This document shows positions 25,608 through 34,782 of a DNA stretch of 64,000 nt, piece after piece. Position 1 is the first letter of the stretch, and every line of letters begins with the position of its first letter. The notes beneath the pieces were generated by a model. That model was not told the origin of the DNA. It did not search any database and saw only the letters and a list, made by a program, of their open reading frames with translations. Position numbers and translations under genes: made by a program. Origin of the DNA: Planctomycetota bacterium. GTDB lineage: Bacteria; Planctomycetota; J058; JAJDCP01. The stretch is taken from assembly GCA_029260765.1 (NCBI GenBank), contig JAJDCP010000159.1, forward strand, positions 1 through 64,000. Direction: 5' to 3'.

Positions 25608-27941
25608 TCAAGCCAGCGCGTTCTCGTCCCCCGAGTCGCGCACGAACAAGCAGGCAGAGCGGCTGAGCTTGACCATCGAGCGCGCGAAGTCAAAGTCGAG
25701 ATCGTTGGGCATGCCGATGATGTCCAGATCTGCCGGCTCGATCCGGGCGATGACCTCCCTGAAGTCTCCGACCTCGACCACCACTTCCGCCCTGGGCATG
25801 CGTGCCAGATCGACCAGCTGGCGGAGGAATTGGCCGGCGACTTTGCGATGGGCCGCATCACGCACCACGGTGATCACCCGCAGGCTGCCCTGCCAGTGGC
25901 GCCGTAGGATGAAACCGATCAGCAGGGCCATGTCGATATTCCCGAGCTGCATGCTGAGCAGCCAGTCGGGGCTCTGGTCACGCACCCAGACATGCAGGGT
26001 GTCCCGCCGTCCCATCCGCGCCCGCGGATGGTCGGCAAAGATCAAGATGCCCACCCGTTCGCGGCGGGCCTGGTCGAGCACCCGCCGCAGCTCCCCCTCG
26101 CGCTTGCTGTCTTGGGCAGAAGGCATGCTGAGGAACAGCACGTTGGGATGGAAGAAGGCGCCTTTGAGGATCTGGATGCCGCTGAGGATGCCGCGGTCGT
26201 ACTCGACCTCCTCGACCACCGCCCAGCTGGTGAAGATGCCCCGCTTCCTGAAGACGTCGGCCATCACGGGCAGCTCCCGACGCATGTCCTCCACACCTTC
26301 GCTGCCGGGCAAGCCGAGCAGCTTCAGCGAGCCGCGGGCGAGGACCAGGCAAGAGAGGAAGTCGTAAGATCCGCGAAGCTCGGGGATGTCTTCGACCGGC
26401 ACCAGCAGATTGGGCTTCCAGGCTCGTTCTTGCTGGCGCGGCAGGCGCGAGACCCGCTTGGCGGCCCAATCGGCCATGGCGACGAACAGGCCGCTGCGCA
26501 TGTCGCCGAAGGGCGCGCGCAAGCGCCTGCGCTGCAGAACGCTGAAGACCACGATCAAGATGAACACGGCAACGATGCTGAATACGGGCTGGATGATCAG
26601 CATGGCGAACAGGCAGCCCGCCGCCCCGAACAACGGCACAAAACGCGGGACGGGGAAGATGGGCCGGAAGCTGATCAGACCCAGGCTCTGCTCCATCAGC
26701 ACGACCAGGTTGATCATGCAGTAGGTGATCAGGAAGAACATCGTGATCAGGGGAGCGATCACATTCAGATCCCGCAGCAAGATCGTCAACAGCACGATCG
26801 CGCCGGTGAACAGCATCGCGTTGCGCGGTTCCCCGCGACGGGTCGAGCGCGCAAACCATGCGCTGCGCGGCAAGACGCCATGCTCCCCGAGAGCGAACAG
26901 AATGCGCGGGGCGCCGACCAGCGACGCGAGCCCCGACGATAAGGTCGCCCCGAGCAGGCCTGCCACCGCCACCGGCGGCCACAGCGAGCGCTCGATGGCG
27001 ATGCCGTAGTTCTCGACCAGTTCTTGCGGCGAGGCCACGCACGCCAGCCAATAGGCCAGCGCAAGATAGATCACGGTGGTCAGAGCGATGGCTGCCATCG
27101 TCCCGATGGGGATGCTGCGGCGGGGCTCGCGCAGCTCTCCAGACATGTTGGCCCCGGCCATGACACCCGTCGCCGCGGGAAAGAACAGCGCGAACAGCAC
27201 CCAGAAACCGGTGCCGGAGAAGCCGGTCTCGGGGAAGCCGGGAAAGGTCCCCCAGAGTTGGGGCGTGTGGGGCAGCTCCTGGGTCCAGAAAGTCGCGAAG
27301 ATACCGACCAATGCAGCGCAGATGATCGCCATCACCAGGTACTCGATACGGAAGGCCAGATCAGCGCTGATGAAGGCGACCGCAAACAGCACCAAGAACC
27401 CCGCAAGGTCTACCAGCAAGGCAGGATGCCCCGCGAACATCGGAATGCTCAACCAGCCCTCGCGGAAGCCGAAGATGTACATCGAGACGGCCAGAGCCTG
27501 CGAGAAGTAGAGGGCGATACCAATGCTGCCGCCCATCTCCAAGCCCAGCGACTGCGAGATGATCGAGTAGGCGCCCCCCGCGCCGATACGGATGTTGGTG
27601 GTGATGGTGGAGAGGGAGAGGCCTGTACAGCAGGTGATCATGCAAGCCAGGCCGATGATCAACCAGGCGCCGAACAAGCCCGCGTTGCCGACCACCGAGC
27701 CGGTACGCAGGAACATGATCACGCCGAGAATGGTCAGCAAGGTGGGCGTGAACACCCCCTGGAAGGTGCCGAAGCCCTTGCCGGAGGCGCGCTCGTCAAG
27801 CGCTTTCTGCAGTGCCGGAGTGCCCGCTTCCACGTTGGTCCCCACTGTGAAGCACGCCTTGATCGCGCCGCGCCACCAAGGCGCAGGCGGAGCTTTCCAA
27901 GCGGGCAAGGCAGGCCGCAACCATCTCGCTGGGCTGCACAT
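25608..27941 (-). CDS. SLC12-type (cation-chloride cotransporter-like) APC transporter
   Basis: This 777-residue protein has an N-terminal membrane domain of about 12 helices (about 55-480). It has TILGVIMFLRTGSVVGNAGL, the unwound TM1 sequence typical of SLC12/CCC transporters, then GAGGAYSIISQSLG and FPAATGVMAGANMSGEL. The C-terminal 270 residues are cytosolic, like the regulatory domain of eukaryotic Na-K-Cl and K-Cl cotransporters. The substrate ion or amino acid is not evident. The ATG at 27941 is weakly supported; GTGs at 27845 and 27833 are alternatives. It is divergent from corA, with 239 bp between them. Confidence 0.85.
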   Translation of the reverse strand: MCSPARWLRPALPAWKAPPAPWWRGAIKACFTVGTNVEAGTPALQKALDERASGKGFGTFQGVFTPTLLTILGVIMFLRTGSVVGNAGLFGAWLIIGLACMITCCTGLSLSTITTNIRIGAGGAYSIISQSLGLEMGGSIGIALYFSQALAVSMYIFGFREGWLSIPMFAGHPALLVDLAGFLVLFAVAFISADLAFRIEYLVMAIICAALVGIFATFWTQELPHTPQLWGTFPGFPETGFSGTGFWVLFALFFPAATGVMAGANMSGELREPRRSIPIGTMAAIALTTVIYLALAYWLACVASPQELVENYGIAIERSLWPPVAVAGLLGATLSSGLASLVGAPRILFALGEHGVLPRSAWFARSTRRGEPRNAMLFTGAIVLLTILLRDLNVIAPLITMFFLITYCMINLVVLMEQSLGLISFRPIFPVPRFVPLFGAAGCLFAMLIIQPVFSIVAVFILIVVFSVLQRRRLRAPFGDMRSGLFVAMADWAAKRVSRLPRQQERAWKPNLLVPVEDIPELRGSYDFLSCLVLARGSLKLLGLPGSEGVEDMRRELPVMADVFRKRGIFTSWAVVEEVEYDRGILSGIQILKGAFFHPNVLFLSMPSAQDSKREGELRRVLDQARRERVGILIFADHPRARMGRRDTLHVWVRDQSPDWLLSMQLGNIDMALLIGFILRRHWQGSLRVITVVRDAAHRKVAGQFLRQLVDLARMPRAEVVVEVGDFREVIARIEPADLDIIGMPNDLDFDFARSMVKLSRSACLFVRDSGDENALA

Positions 27942-28180
27942 GCTCTGCCCAGCGGTTGGTGCCAGAACACCCTACCCAGAGCATAGCAGTTCTGCTGGAT
28001 TCCCCGCTGCGTAGGGCTTGGAACCCCACCTGCTAGGATCGGACCGGCGCGGCACCAGGCTTCCCGATTTTCGTCGCAGGCGACCAGCCTGATCGAGCAT
28101 CGAAGCAGCAAAGCAAAGTTCCAGTCGGCCTTTGGACGATACTGGGGATAGCCGCAACGACCAGAAAAGATGGAAAACCC

Positions 28181-29230
28181 ATGCAGCAACAACACAAAGT
28201 CGGTCTCGCACCGGGCTCTCTGGTCTACGTCGGGGAACAGAGCGCCGGGCCGGTACGGATGCGGGTGGTCGACTTCGACGCAAGCCAGCACCAGGAGAGG
28301 GTGATCGAACAGGTGGCCGACTGCGAGGAGTACCTGCTGCGCCCCACCACCAGTTGGATCGATGTCGAGGGGGTGCATGACTCCAAGATCATCGGCCAAC
28401 TCGGGACTCTACTCGGTCTACACCCGCTGACCACCGAAGACCTGATGAACACCCGCCAGCGGCCGAAGCTCGACGTGCATCCCGACTACATCTTCTGCGG
28501 CTTGAAGATCATCTACACGCAGGCCGACAAGATCATCTTCGAACATGTGGGCATGATCCTCAAACAGGGCTGCGTGTTCACGTTCCGAGGGCGGGGCGCA
28601 CCGAGGGATGTCTTCGATCCCGTCCGTCACCGCGCGCGGGACGAGAGGGCGCGCCTGCGCAGCAGGAGCTCCGACTACCTCTTCTATGCCCTGCTGGACG
28701 CGGTCGTCGACAACTACTTTCCCGTCTTGGAAGAGGCCGGCGAGCGCATCGCAGAGCTCGAGACCGAAGTACTCGAGACGCCCCACCCGCAGACCCTGCA
28801 GAAGGTTTTGCAGCTGAAGCGTTCGATGTTGAAGTTGCGGCGCGCGATCTGGCCGCTGCGCGAGGTCATCCATGGCATGGAGCGCAGCGAAGCGACGCTG
28901 ATCAAGGACGAGACGGGCGTCTTCTTGCGCGACGTCTACGACCACGCGGTGCAGATCGTCGACACCATCGAGGGCCAGCGCGAGATGCTGTCCGAGATGG
29001 TCAACCTGTACCTGTCTTCAGTCAGCAACTTGATGAACGATGGGATGCGCATGTTGGCGGTGATCGCGACGATCTTCATGCCGCTGACCCTGATCGCAGG
29101 AGTCTACGGGATGAATTTCGAGCACATGCCCGAGCTCAAGTGGACCTGGAGCTATCCAGTGCTCTGGTTGGTGCTGATCTCGACGGCGCTGGGCCTGGTC
29201 TTCTATTTCAAGAGACAGCGCTGGATCTGA
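28181..29230 (+). CDS. corA: Magnesium/cobalt transporter CorA
   Basis: This 349-residue protein has a cytosolic N-domain rich in acidic residues and a long helix (about 180-285). Two C-terminal membrane helices flank the selectivity motif GMN (residues 310-312, in YGMNFEHMPEL), and a basic tail (FKRQRWI) ends it. CorA pentamers conduct Mg2+ (and Co2+) into the cell. It is convergent with rimK, with only 6 nt between stops. The ATG at 28181 has a modest purine-rich site. Confidence 0.95.
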   Translation: MQQQHKVGLAPGSLVYVGEQSAGPVRMRVVDFDASQHQERVIEQVADCEEYLLRPTTSWIDVEGVHDSKIIGQLGTLLGLHPLTTEDLMNTRQRPKLDVHPDYIFCGLKIIYTQADKIIFEHVGMILKQGCVFTFRGRGAPRDVFDPVRHRARDERARLRSRSSDYLFYALLDAVVDNYFPVLEEAGERIAELETEVLETPHPQTLQKVLQLKRSMLKLRRAIWPLREVIHGMERSEATLIKDETGVFLRDVYDHAVQIVDTIEGQREMLSEMVNLYLSSVSNLMNDGMRMLAVIATIFMPLTLIAGVYGMNFEHMPELKWTWSYPVLWLVLISTALGLVFYFKRQRWI

Positions 29231-29236
29231 GCCCGC

Positions 29237-30136
29237 TCAGACCGAGTCTTTCTTGACGCCCTTCTCCGCACGCGTCTCGATGTGCATGAAGATCCGCTCG
29301 GCGACATTGACCCCTGTCGTGTTCTCGATGCCCTCGAGCCCAGGCGAGGAATTGACCTCCATCACCACGGGACCGTGGTTGGAGCGCAGGATATCCACTC
29401 CCGAGACTCTGAGGTTCATCGCCTTCGCCGCGCGGATTGCCGTGCTGCGTTCCTCGGGCGTCAGCTTGATCTTGGTCGCGCTCCCTCCACGGTGCAGGTT
29501 CGAACGGAACTCATCCCCGTCGGCTTGACGCTTCATCGAGGCGACGACTTTCTTTCCGACCACGAAGGCACGGATGTCGCAGCCTGCAGCCTCCTTGATG
29601 AACTCCTGCACGAGGATGTTCGCCTTCAACCCGCGGAAGGCCTCGATGACCGACTCGGCAGCCTTCCTCGTCTCGGCGAGCACTACACCGATGCCCTGCG
29701 TCCCCTCGAGCAATTTGATGACCAGGGGGGCGCCTTTGACCATCTTGATCAGGTCCCCGATGTGCTCGGTGGAGTGCGCGAACCCCGTGACCGGCAGCCC
29801 GATGCCCTCTTTGGCGAGAATCTGCAGGGAGCGCAGTTTGTCACGAGAACGGGAAATGGCCTGCGAGCCGTTGACCGCATAGACCCCCATCAACTCGAAT
29901 TGGCGGACGACCGCACAGCCATAAAACGTGCCCGAGGCTCCGATTCGGGGGATGATGGCGTCCAGGTCGGTCAGGGGACGCCCCTCGAAGATCACGACGG
30001 GATTGTGGGCGGTGATGTTCATGTAGCATTTCATGTAGTCGATACACTCGACCTCATGTCCACGCTCACGTCCCACCGTCAGGAGGCGTTCGGTGGAATA
30101 GAGTTTCGGATTCACGCTCAGAACGGCGATCTTCAA
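29237..30136 (-). CDS. rimK: RimK-type ATP-grasp alpha-L-glutamate ligase
   Basis: At 299 residues it equals E. coli RimK length. ATP-grasp features are in order: RDKLRSLQILAKEGIGLPVT, KLLEGTQGIGVVL, VQEFIKEAAGCDIRAFVVG and VVMEVNSSPGLEGIE with metal-binding acids. RimK adds glutamates to ribosomal protein S6; relatives make polyglutamate or other peptides. A divergent aspartoacylase/succinylglutamate desuccinylase-type gene lies 205 bp away, a pairing seen in other genomes. An AAAGGAAAG site precedes the ATG. Confidence 0.92.
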   Translation of the reverse strand: MKIAVLSVNPKLYSTERLLTVGRERGHEVECIDYMKCYMNITAHNPVVIFEGRPLTDLDAIIPRIGASGTFYGCAVVRQFELMGVYAVNGSQAISRSRDKLRSLQILAKEGIGLPVTGFAHSTEHIGDLIKMVKGAPLVIKLLEGTQGIGVVLAETRKAAESVIEAFRGLKANILVQEFIKEAAGCDIRAFVVGKKVVASMKRQADGDEFRSNLHRGGSATKIKLTPEERSTAIRAAKAMNLRVSGVDILRSNHGPVVMEVNSSPGLEGIENTTGVNVAERIFMHIETRAEKGVKKDSV

Positions 30137-30341
30137 AGGAAAGCCTCCCGAAGTGCTGCGGTTGGTGCGAGCTGGTTAGTCATGGAAACACTGTATCACC
30201 AACCGGTGGAACAGGCTCCGATTTTGCAACAGGAAAGCCTCGCGAAGCCGGCGATGCACATTCCAATACTATGCTGGCCCGGGCCAGGCCGTTAGCATGG
30301 TCGCCTGACACAACGCAATGGACACAAGGTGCAAAGTCACG

Positions 30342-31352
30342 ATGAAAACCCGACCGCCCGATTTCGAGATCCACGGCCACACCATCAAACCCGGCCAGCG
30401 CAAACGCTTCGAGATCCCGGTGGCCAAACTGCCGACCCAGACCACGGCTTCACTGCCTGTCGAGGTCATCCACGGCAAGACGGCGGGGAACGTGCTCTGG
30501 TTGTCGGCGGCCATCCATGGCGACGAGCTCAACGGGATTGAAGTGATCCGCCGCGTCGTGGACCAGATTTCAGCGAAGACGCTGCGCGGGACCATCGTCG
30601 CCGTCCCCATCGTCAATGTCTTCGGCTTCCTGCAACACACCCGCTACCTGCCTGACCGCCGCGACCTGAACAGGAGCTTTCCGGGCTCGAAGCGGGGCTC
30701 ACTGGCAGGGCGCTTGGCGCGCTTGTTCATGGATGAGATCGTCTCTCCCGCCACCCATGGCATCGACCTGCACACAGGCTCACTGGGGAGGACCAACCTG
30801 CCGCAGATCCGCGCCGACCTCGACAACGCCGAAACGCGGCGCTGCGCCCGGGCCTTCGGGGCCCCGCTCACGCTGCATGCCAAGGAGCGCTCCGGCTCCC
30901 TGCGGGCTGCGGCCAGTCAGAAAGGCAGGCCGGTGCTGCTCTTCGAGGGAGGCAGCGTGCATCGCTTCGAGGAGGAGGTGATCCGCGCGGGAACCCGAGG
31001 GGTCTTGGGAGTGATGGCGGCCATCGACATGATCGCGCAGCCTTTGGAAGAGCCCGGGGACAGCGAGATCTATCGGCGCTCGAAGTGGGCGCGGGCGCGC
31101 AAGAGCGGTCTGTTCCGGAGCAGCGTCCAGCTGGGCGACAGGGTCGAGAAAGGGCAAAAGCTGGGACTGGTTGCGGACGTATTCGGCAGAGAAGGTGTCC
31201 ACGTCAAAGCCTCGGCGACCGGTATGGTGATCGGGCTGGCGCTCAGGCCGCTGGTCAATCAGGGAGATGCGCTGATCAACATCGCGTTCGAGCCCGAGCC
31301 TGGACAGCAGCTGCCGGCTCAGGAAGCGGGGGATCGATTGGAGCTGCCTTGA
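30342..31352 (+). CDS. Succinylglutamate desuccinylase/aspartoacylase family hydrolase
   Basis: This 336-residue zinc-dependent amidohydrolase has the metal motif HGDE (about 59-62) and a second histidine in GIDLHTGS (H144), as in AstE and aspartoacylase. The C-terminal half is a beta-rich domain (VEKGQKLGLVADVFG) like a biotinyl/lipoyl fold. The ATG at 30342 matches the usual family start (PPDFEIHG); an in-frame ATG at 30318 is possible. Its neighbour across the divergent gap is rimK, so it may act on glutamyl or N-acyl amino-acid products. The substrate is unproven. Confidence 0.87.
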   Translation: MKTRPPDFEIHGHTIKPGQRKRFEIPVAKLPTQTTASLPVEVIHGKTAGNVLWLSAAIHGDELNGIEVIRRVVDQISAKTLRGTIVAVPIVNVFGFLQHTRYLPDRRDLNRSFPGSKRGSLAGRLARLFMDEIVSPATHGIDLHTGSLGRTNLPQIRADLDNAETRRCARAFGAPLTLHAKERSGSLRAAASQKGRPVLLFEGGSVHRFEEEVIRAGTRGVLGVMAAIDMIAQPLEEPGDSEIYRRSKWARARKSGLFRSSVQLGDRVEKGQKLGLVADVFGREGVHVKASATGMVIGLALRPLVNQGDALINIAFEPEPGQQLPAQEAGDRLELP

Positions 31353-31402
31353 CGGCCCGCAGCTCCGGTCGCTTGCCGGGTTGTCCCACTCGGGGTTCCA
31401 CG

Positions 31403-31422
31403 TATACTTGAACATATACTTG
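31403..31422 (+). promoter_or_regulatory. Candidate operator of toxin-antitoxin module
   Basis: TATACTTG occurs twice in direct repeat (31403-31410 and 31415-31422) right upstream of the antitoxin ATG. Ribbon-helix-helix antitoxins typically bind such short repeats to autoregulate. GGAGG at 31422-31426 is the ribosome site. Confidence 0.5.
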
Positions 31423-31432
31423 GAGGCTTGCC

Positions 31433-31663
31433 ATGGCACAACTCACCATCTACGTAGACGAGAACACTAGAAGCAGAGTAGAGGATGCCGCGCGAGCAGC
31501 CGGCGTTTCCGTGTCGAAATGGGTCAAGCAGCAGTTGGAAGTGGCGCTCGCAGACCGCTGGCCTGCCGACTACTTCAATCTCTTTGGCTCCCTGGCAGAT
31601 ACGGACCTGCCCGCCCCCGACGAGCTGTGCTTCGAGCAAGATACGCCCAGGGAGAGCCTGTAG
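31433..31663 (+). CDS. Ribbon-helix-helix antitoxin
   Basis: This 76-residue protein has a short N-terminal strand (QLTIYVDENT) and two helices (RVEDAARAAGVSVSKWV), the ribbon-helix-helix DNA-binding fold. The acidic C-terminal tail (PDELCFEQD) likely wraps the toxin. Its stop is directly followed by the PIN toxin ATG. The pair is a VapBC-type type II toxin-antitoxin module. Confidence 0.8.
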   Translation: MAQLTIYVDENTRSRVEDAARAAGVSVSKWVKQQLEVALADRWPADYFNLFGSLADTDLPAPDELCFEQDTPRESL

Positions 31664-32065
31664 ATGGAGTTCTGCCTGGACACGAACATCTGCATCTACG
31701 CCATGAAGGGCCGCTATCCCACGATCGAGCAGCGGATGCGACGGATCGCGCCGGCTTCAATCAAGATCCCGGTTATGGTCCGGGCAGAGTTGCTGCTGGC
31801 CGCAGAAAAGAGCTCTCGGAGGAAGAAGACCCTCGAAACGATCATGACGTTCCTGCGGCCGTTTGAATGCGTCCCCTTCGACGCAGCAGCTGCCGACCAT
31901 TACGCGGCCATCCGTGGGTACCTCGAGCGCTCAGGGAAGCCGATCGGCCCCAATGACCTGATCATTGCAGCAACGGCCGCGGCCCGTGGGAGCGTCCTGG
32001 TCACCCACAACACCGGCGAGTTTTCCCGCGTGAAGGGACTGCGGCTCGAAGACTGGACGGAGTGA
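31664..32065 (+). CDS. vapC: PIN-domain toxin (VapC-like RNase)
   Basis: This 133-residue protein has the PIN acidic residues in place: D6 (LDTN), E42 (RAELLL) and D98 (GPNDLIIAA), with the usual THN motif at 114-116. VapC toxins cleave tRNA or rRNA until neutralised by the antitoxin encoded immediately upstream. The length is normal and the gene looks intact. The specific RNA target is unknown. Confidence 0.9.
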   Translation: MEFCLDTNICIYAMKGRYPTIEQRMRRIAPASIKIPVMVRAELLLAAEKSSRRKKTLETIMTFLRPFECVPFDAAAADHYAAIRGYLERSGKPIGPNDLIIAATAAARGSVLVTHNTGEFSRVKGLRLEDWTE

Positions 32066-32095
32066 AGACAACATCCCACCAGCAGACGCCCCATT

Positions 32096-32386
32096 TCAGT
32101 AGAGCTCAGCCCCCTCCGCCGACGGTTCGACCCACGCCCCGATGTAGAGCAGCACCTGGTCGGGCTCGGGCGTCAGCGTCAGCACGAAATAGGGCTGCCG
32201 CGCAAGCACACTGCTCCCCGTCTGTGGCCAATACGCCCAGCGGACGTTGAGGGAATCCTTCCTGGTCGGATCCCCCACCAGATAGACCACCTCGTCCGCG
32301 GACATGCCGGGCTTCAATCTCCCGTAGTCGTCACGCAGCGTCGAGCAGCCGGCGAGCGCAACGAGCAGAACGAGCAGCGCCTTCAT
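32096..32386 (-). CDS. BamE/SmpA-like lipoprotein
   Basis: This 96-residue protein has a lipoprotein signal with lipobox LALAGC-type ending at C14. The body has GRLKPGMSADEVVYLVGDP, the SmpA/OmlA (BamE) motif, and then a beta-rich part. BamE helps the outer-membrane assembly machine, but short SmpA-fold lipoproteins have other roles too. GGGGAGG precedes the ATG at 32386; the longer upstream frame is not supported. Confidence 0.7.
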   Translation of the reverse strand: MKALLVLLVALAGCSTLRDDYGRLKPGMSADEVVYLVGDPTRKDSLNVRWAYWPQTGSSVLARQPYFVLTLTPEPDQVLLYIGAWVEPSAEGAELY

Positions 32387-32567
32387 GCTGATCCTCCCCC
32401 TCCATCGGACGTTCGTGTCCGGGCAGTATTCACGCACAACCACACCTCCTGGCATAGCGGGCGACCGGCTGCCCTTACATCCATCGTACGCTGTTCTGAC
32501 CGGACGCCCACATCCCCGGGCGCGCGTCCGTGTACCATGCCTGGGTACACCCTGTGGAGGTCCAGCC

Positions 32568-32832
32568 ATGTCTCGAACCACGTCCCCTGTCCTGATTCTC
32601 AGCCTGCTCGCGGCCACGGTCTGCGCGCAATCCAGCTCCGCCATCGCCTGGTTTGGCAGCTGCGAGGCGGGCCGCGAGGTGGCCGCGCAGACCGGTAGGC
32701 CCATCCTGTTGATGTCGGCCGCGCCCCAATGCCACGGCGTCTCCGGCATCTGGTGACCGGGCCTAGCAAGAAGCGGATGGGAGTTTCCTGTCCAACGCCG
32801 CCGTGGTCGCCGCCTCGAAGAAGTTCATCTGA
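32568..32832 (+). pseudogene. Decayed secreted thioredoxin-like gene
   Basis: The ATG (GTGGAGG upstream) opens a signal peptide, then IAWFGSCEAGREVAAQTGRPILL and APQCHGVSGIW, the start of a thioredoxin-like domain, and stops at 32754-32756. Another frame then reads FLSNAAVVAASKKFI to 32832, as the domain would continue. The second active-site cysteine is lost. Frameshift and deletion make this a remnant. Confidence 0.5.
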
Positions 32833-32925
32833 CCTCAGCGTCAGTAAGTAGGATTGACAACAGACGGGAAGCCTGGTATTGACTAGCTCGTGGAAAGTGG
32901 AAGAAACTACAACTCCCGATACCTC

Positions 32926-33318
32926 ATGCGCTTTCGAAACCCAGTTCTCAATATCATTATCTGTCTGGGGTTGGCCCTCGCGACCTTGTGCGGCAGTCAA
33001 GCCGTGCTCTGCCTCGAGACCGACGGCGCACTAAGCGTCGAGTGGACGAACGACGCGTGTTGTACGGAACAACTTCCAGATAGGCCATCGACCTCCGAGA
33101 GTAGCTTGGAAGTTGAGACACACTGTGGATCCTGTGTCGACATCGCTCTCGATTTCGTCACAGAGCAGACACTACTGCCTGCTAACTCCGCACTGGCTAT
33201 CGCAACGGCTGCCTTCTCCACTCCGAGGCCCTTCGGACCGGACCGTCAAGGATCGGCACGGGCATGTGTGCGTCCAACTCTCGAGCCGTCCCTGCGCTCG
33301 ACGGTGCTCTTGCTCTAA
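32926..33318 (+). CDS. Small Cys-containing secreted protein of the metal RND operon
   Basis: This 130-residue protein has a signal peptide (MRFRNPVLNIIICLGLALA) and cysteines in a CC pair and a CGSCVDI motif. A Pro/Arg-rich end finishes in a hydrophobic STVLLL. Proteins with CG-CVDI and this length often precede heavy-metal RND genes (recall). It may bind metal in the periplasm. The ATG at 32926 is preferred over a GTG at 32890. A 75-nt gap separates it from the outer-membrane channel gene. Confidence 0.6.
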   Translation: MRFRNPVLNIIICLGLALATLCGSQAVLCLETDGALSVEWTNDACCTEQLPDRPSTSESSLEVETHCGSCVDIALDFVTEQTLLPANSALAIATAAFSTPRPFGPDRQGSARACVRPTLEPSLRSTVLLL

Positions 33319-33393
33319 GAACTCGCTGCAACAGATTCTCAACGCTCCCTTTCCCACACGAGGGAGGTTCGCATTGTTGCGCGAGGAACACGC

Positions 33394-34782
33394 ATGGGCT
33401 TCAGAGTGCATCTCTGTCTACTACCGACTCTATTGACCGGGCTGATCGTTGGCTGCAGCCTTCCCGAGGGCAACCACCACCGGGCCCGGCCCCGGCCCCT
33501 GGCTTCGGAGTTCGCGGTCTTCCATCCACCCGACCCGGGGGAGACGCGGTCCCCCCCTGCCCCGCAGAATCCGACGGGTCCGCTGCGCTTCGAGGCGGCT
33601 CTGGCTCTGGCATTGCGTCAGAATCCCGAGCTGCGCGCCCGGGCCTGGAAGGAACGCGCGGGTGCAGGCAGCCTTCTCCAGGCAGGCTTGTTTCCCAACC
33701 CCGAGCTCGAGCTCGAAGCCGAGGAGTTCGCGGGCACGGGCGAGCTGCGCGAGTTCGAGGCTGCCGAGCTCTCCATCGGGCTCTCGCAGCTGATCGAGCT
33801 GGGCGGCAAGCGAACCAGCCGGCAGCAGCTGGCCGGGCTCGAGCAGGACGTGGCCGCCTGGGAGCTGGAGGCGGAGCGGCTGCGCGTCTGGGAGAGCACC
33901 GCCCACAGCTTCATCGACGTACTTGCCCAGCAGCGGCGGCTGCAGCTCGCGGAGCTGAGCCTGGCGCTCAGTGAGACCGTCCTCGAGGTCGCTGCCAGAC
34001 GTGTCGCCGCCGGCAAGGTGCCTCCTCTGGAGCGGATGAGGGCGGAAGTCGACGTCGCGACCCAGTCCCTGGCCATCGACCAGGAGCGGAGCGCCTGGCG
34101 ACGGGCGCGGCTCGCTCTGGCTGCCAACTGGGGAGGCACAGAAGCGCTGTTCGACGGCGCGCTCGAAGGCCGCTTCGATACGCTCACGGTGGTTCTGCCT
34201 GAGCTGCCTGCGCTGCAGCAGCTGCTCGAGCACAACCCTGAGCTGAAGAGCTGGGAGGCCCAGATCGCACAGCAGCGCGCCCAGCTCGGGCTGGAAGAGG
34301 CGCTCGCGGTTCCGGACCTGACGGTGGGATTCGGGCTTTCGTACTTCCGGGAGTCCGATGACGTAGCGCTCCACGCCGGGGTGTCGATTCCCCTGCCGTT
34401 CTTTGACCGCAACCAGGGCTCGATCATGCAAGCCCAGGCTGCCCTGCTGCAGGCTGAGGAAGAACGGCACGCCGCCGCGCTCCGCTTGTACAGGTCCCTG
34501 CAGGACGCCTACCTCGAGCTGCAGGCGCGAACCCTTGAGGTCCAGACCTTGCAGCAGACGCTGTTGCCGGCTGCCGAGCGCGCCTTTGCGCTCGCCCAGA
34601 CCGGCTATGTGGATGGGAAGTTCTCCTATCTGGAAGTGCTCGACGCCGAACGCACCCTCTTCGAGGCGCAGGCGCGGGCAGTCGACGCCTATCAGGGCTA
34701 CCACACCGCGCTCGTGAGCTGCGAAGCGCTGGTCGGCACATCGCTGCGCGCGAACGAACCAGGAGTACCCGATCATGACTGA
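33394..34782 (+). CDS. CzcC-type outer-membrane efflux lipoprotein (TolC family)
   Basis: This 462-residue protein has a lipoprotein signal with C21 after LIVG. Two copies of the outer-membrane-efflux repeat (about 60-250 and 270-450) include LRFEAALALALRQNPELRARA and the coiled stretches that build the TolC tunnel. It forms the exit duct of an RND tripartite pump with the next two genes. Its stop overlaps the adaptor start by 8 nt (ATGACTGA). Confidence 0.92.
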   Translation: MGFRVHLCLLPTLLTGLIVGCSLPEGNHHRARPRPLASEFAVFHPPDPGETRSPPAPQNPTGPLRFEAALALALRQNPELRARAWKERAGAGSLLQAGLFPNPELELEAEEFAGTGELREFEAAELSIGLSQLIELGGKRTSRQQLAGLEQDVAAWELEAERLRVWESTAHSFIDVLAQQRRLQLAELSLALSETVLEVAARRVAAGKVPPLERMRAEVDVATQSLAIDQERSAWRRARLALAANWGGTEALFDGALEGRFDTLTVVLPELPALQQLLEHNPELKSWEAQIAQQRAQLGLEEALAVPDLTVGFGLSYFRESDDVALHAGVSIPLPFFDRNQGSIMQAQAALLQAEEERHAAALRLYRSLQDAYLELQARTLEVQTLQQTLLPAAERAFALAQTGYVDGKFSYLEVLDAERTLFEAQARAVDAYQGYHTALVSCEALVGTSLRANEPGVPDHD

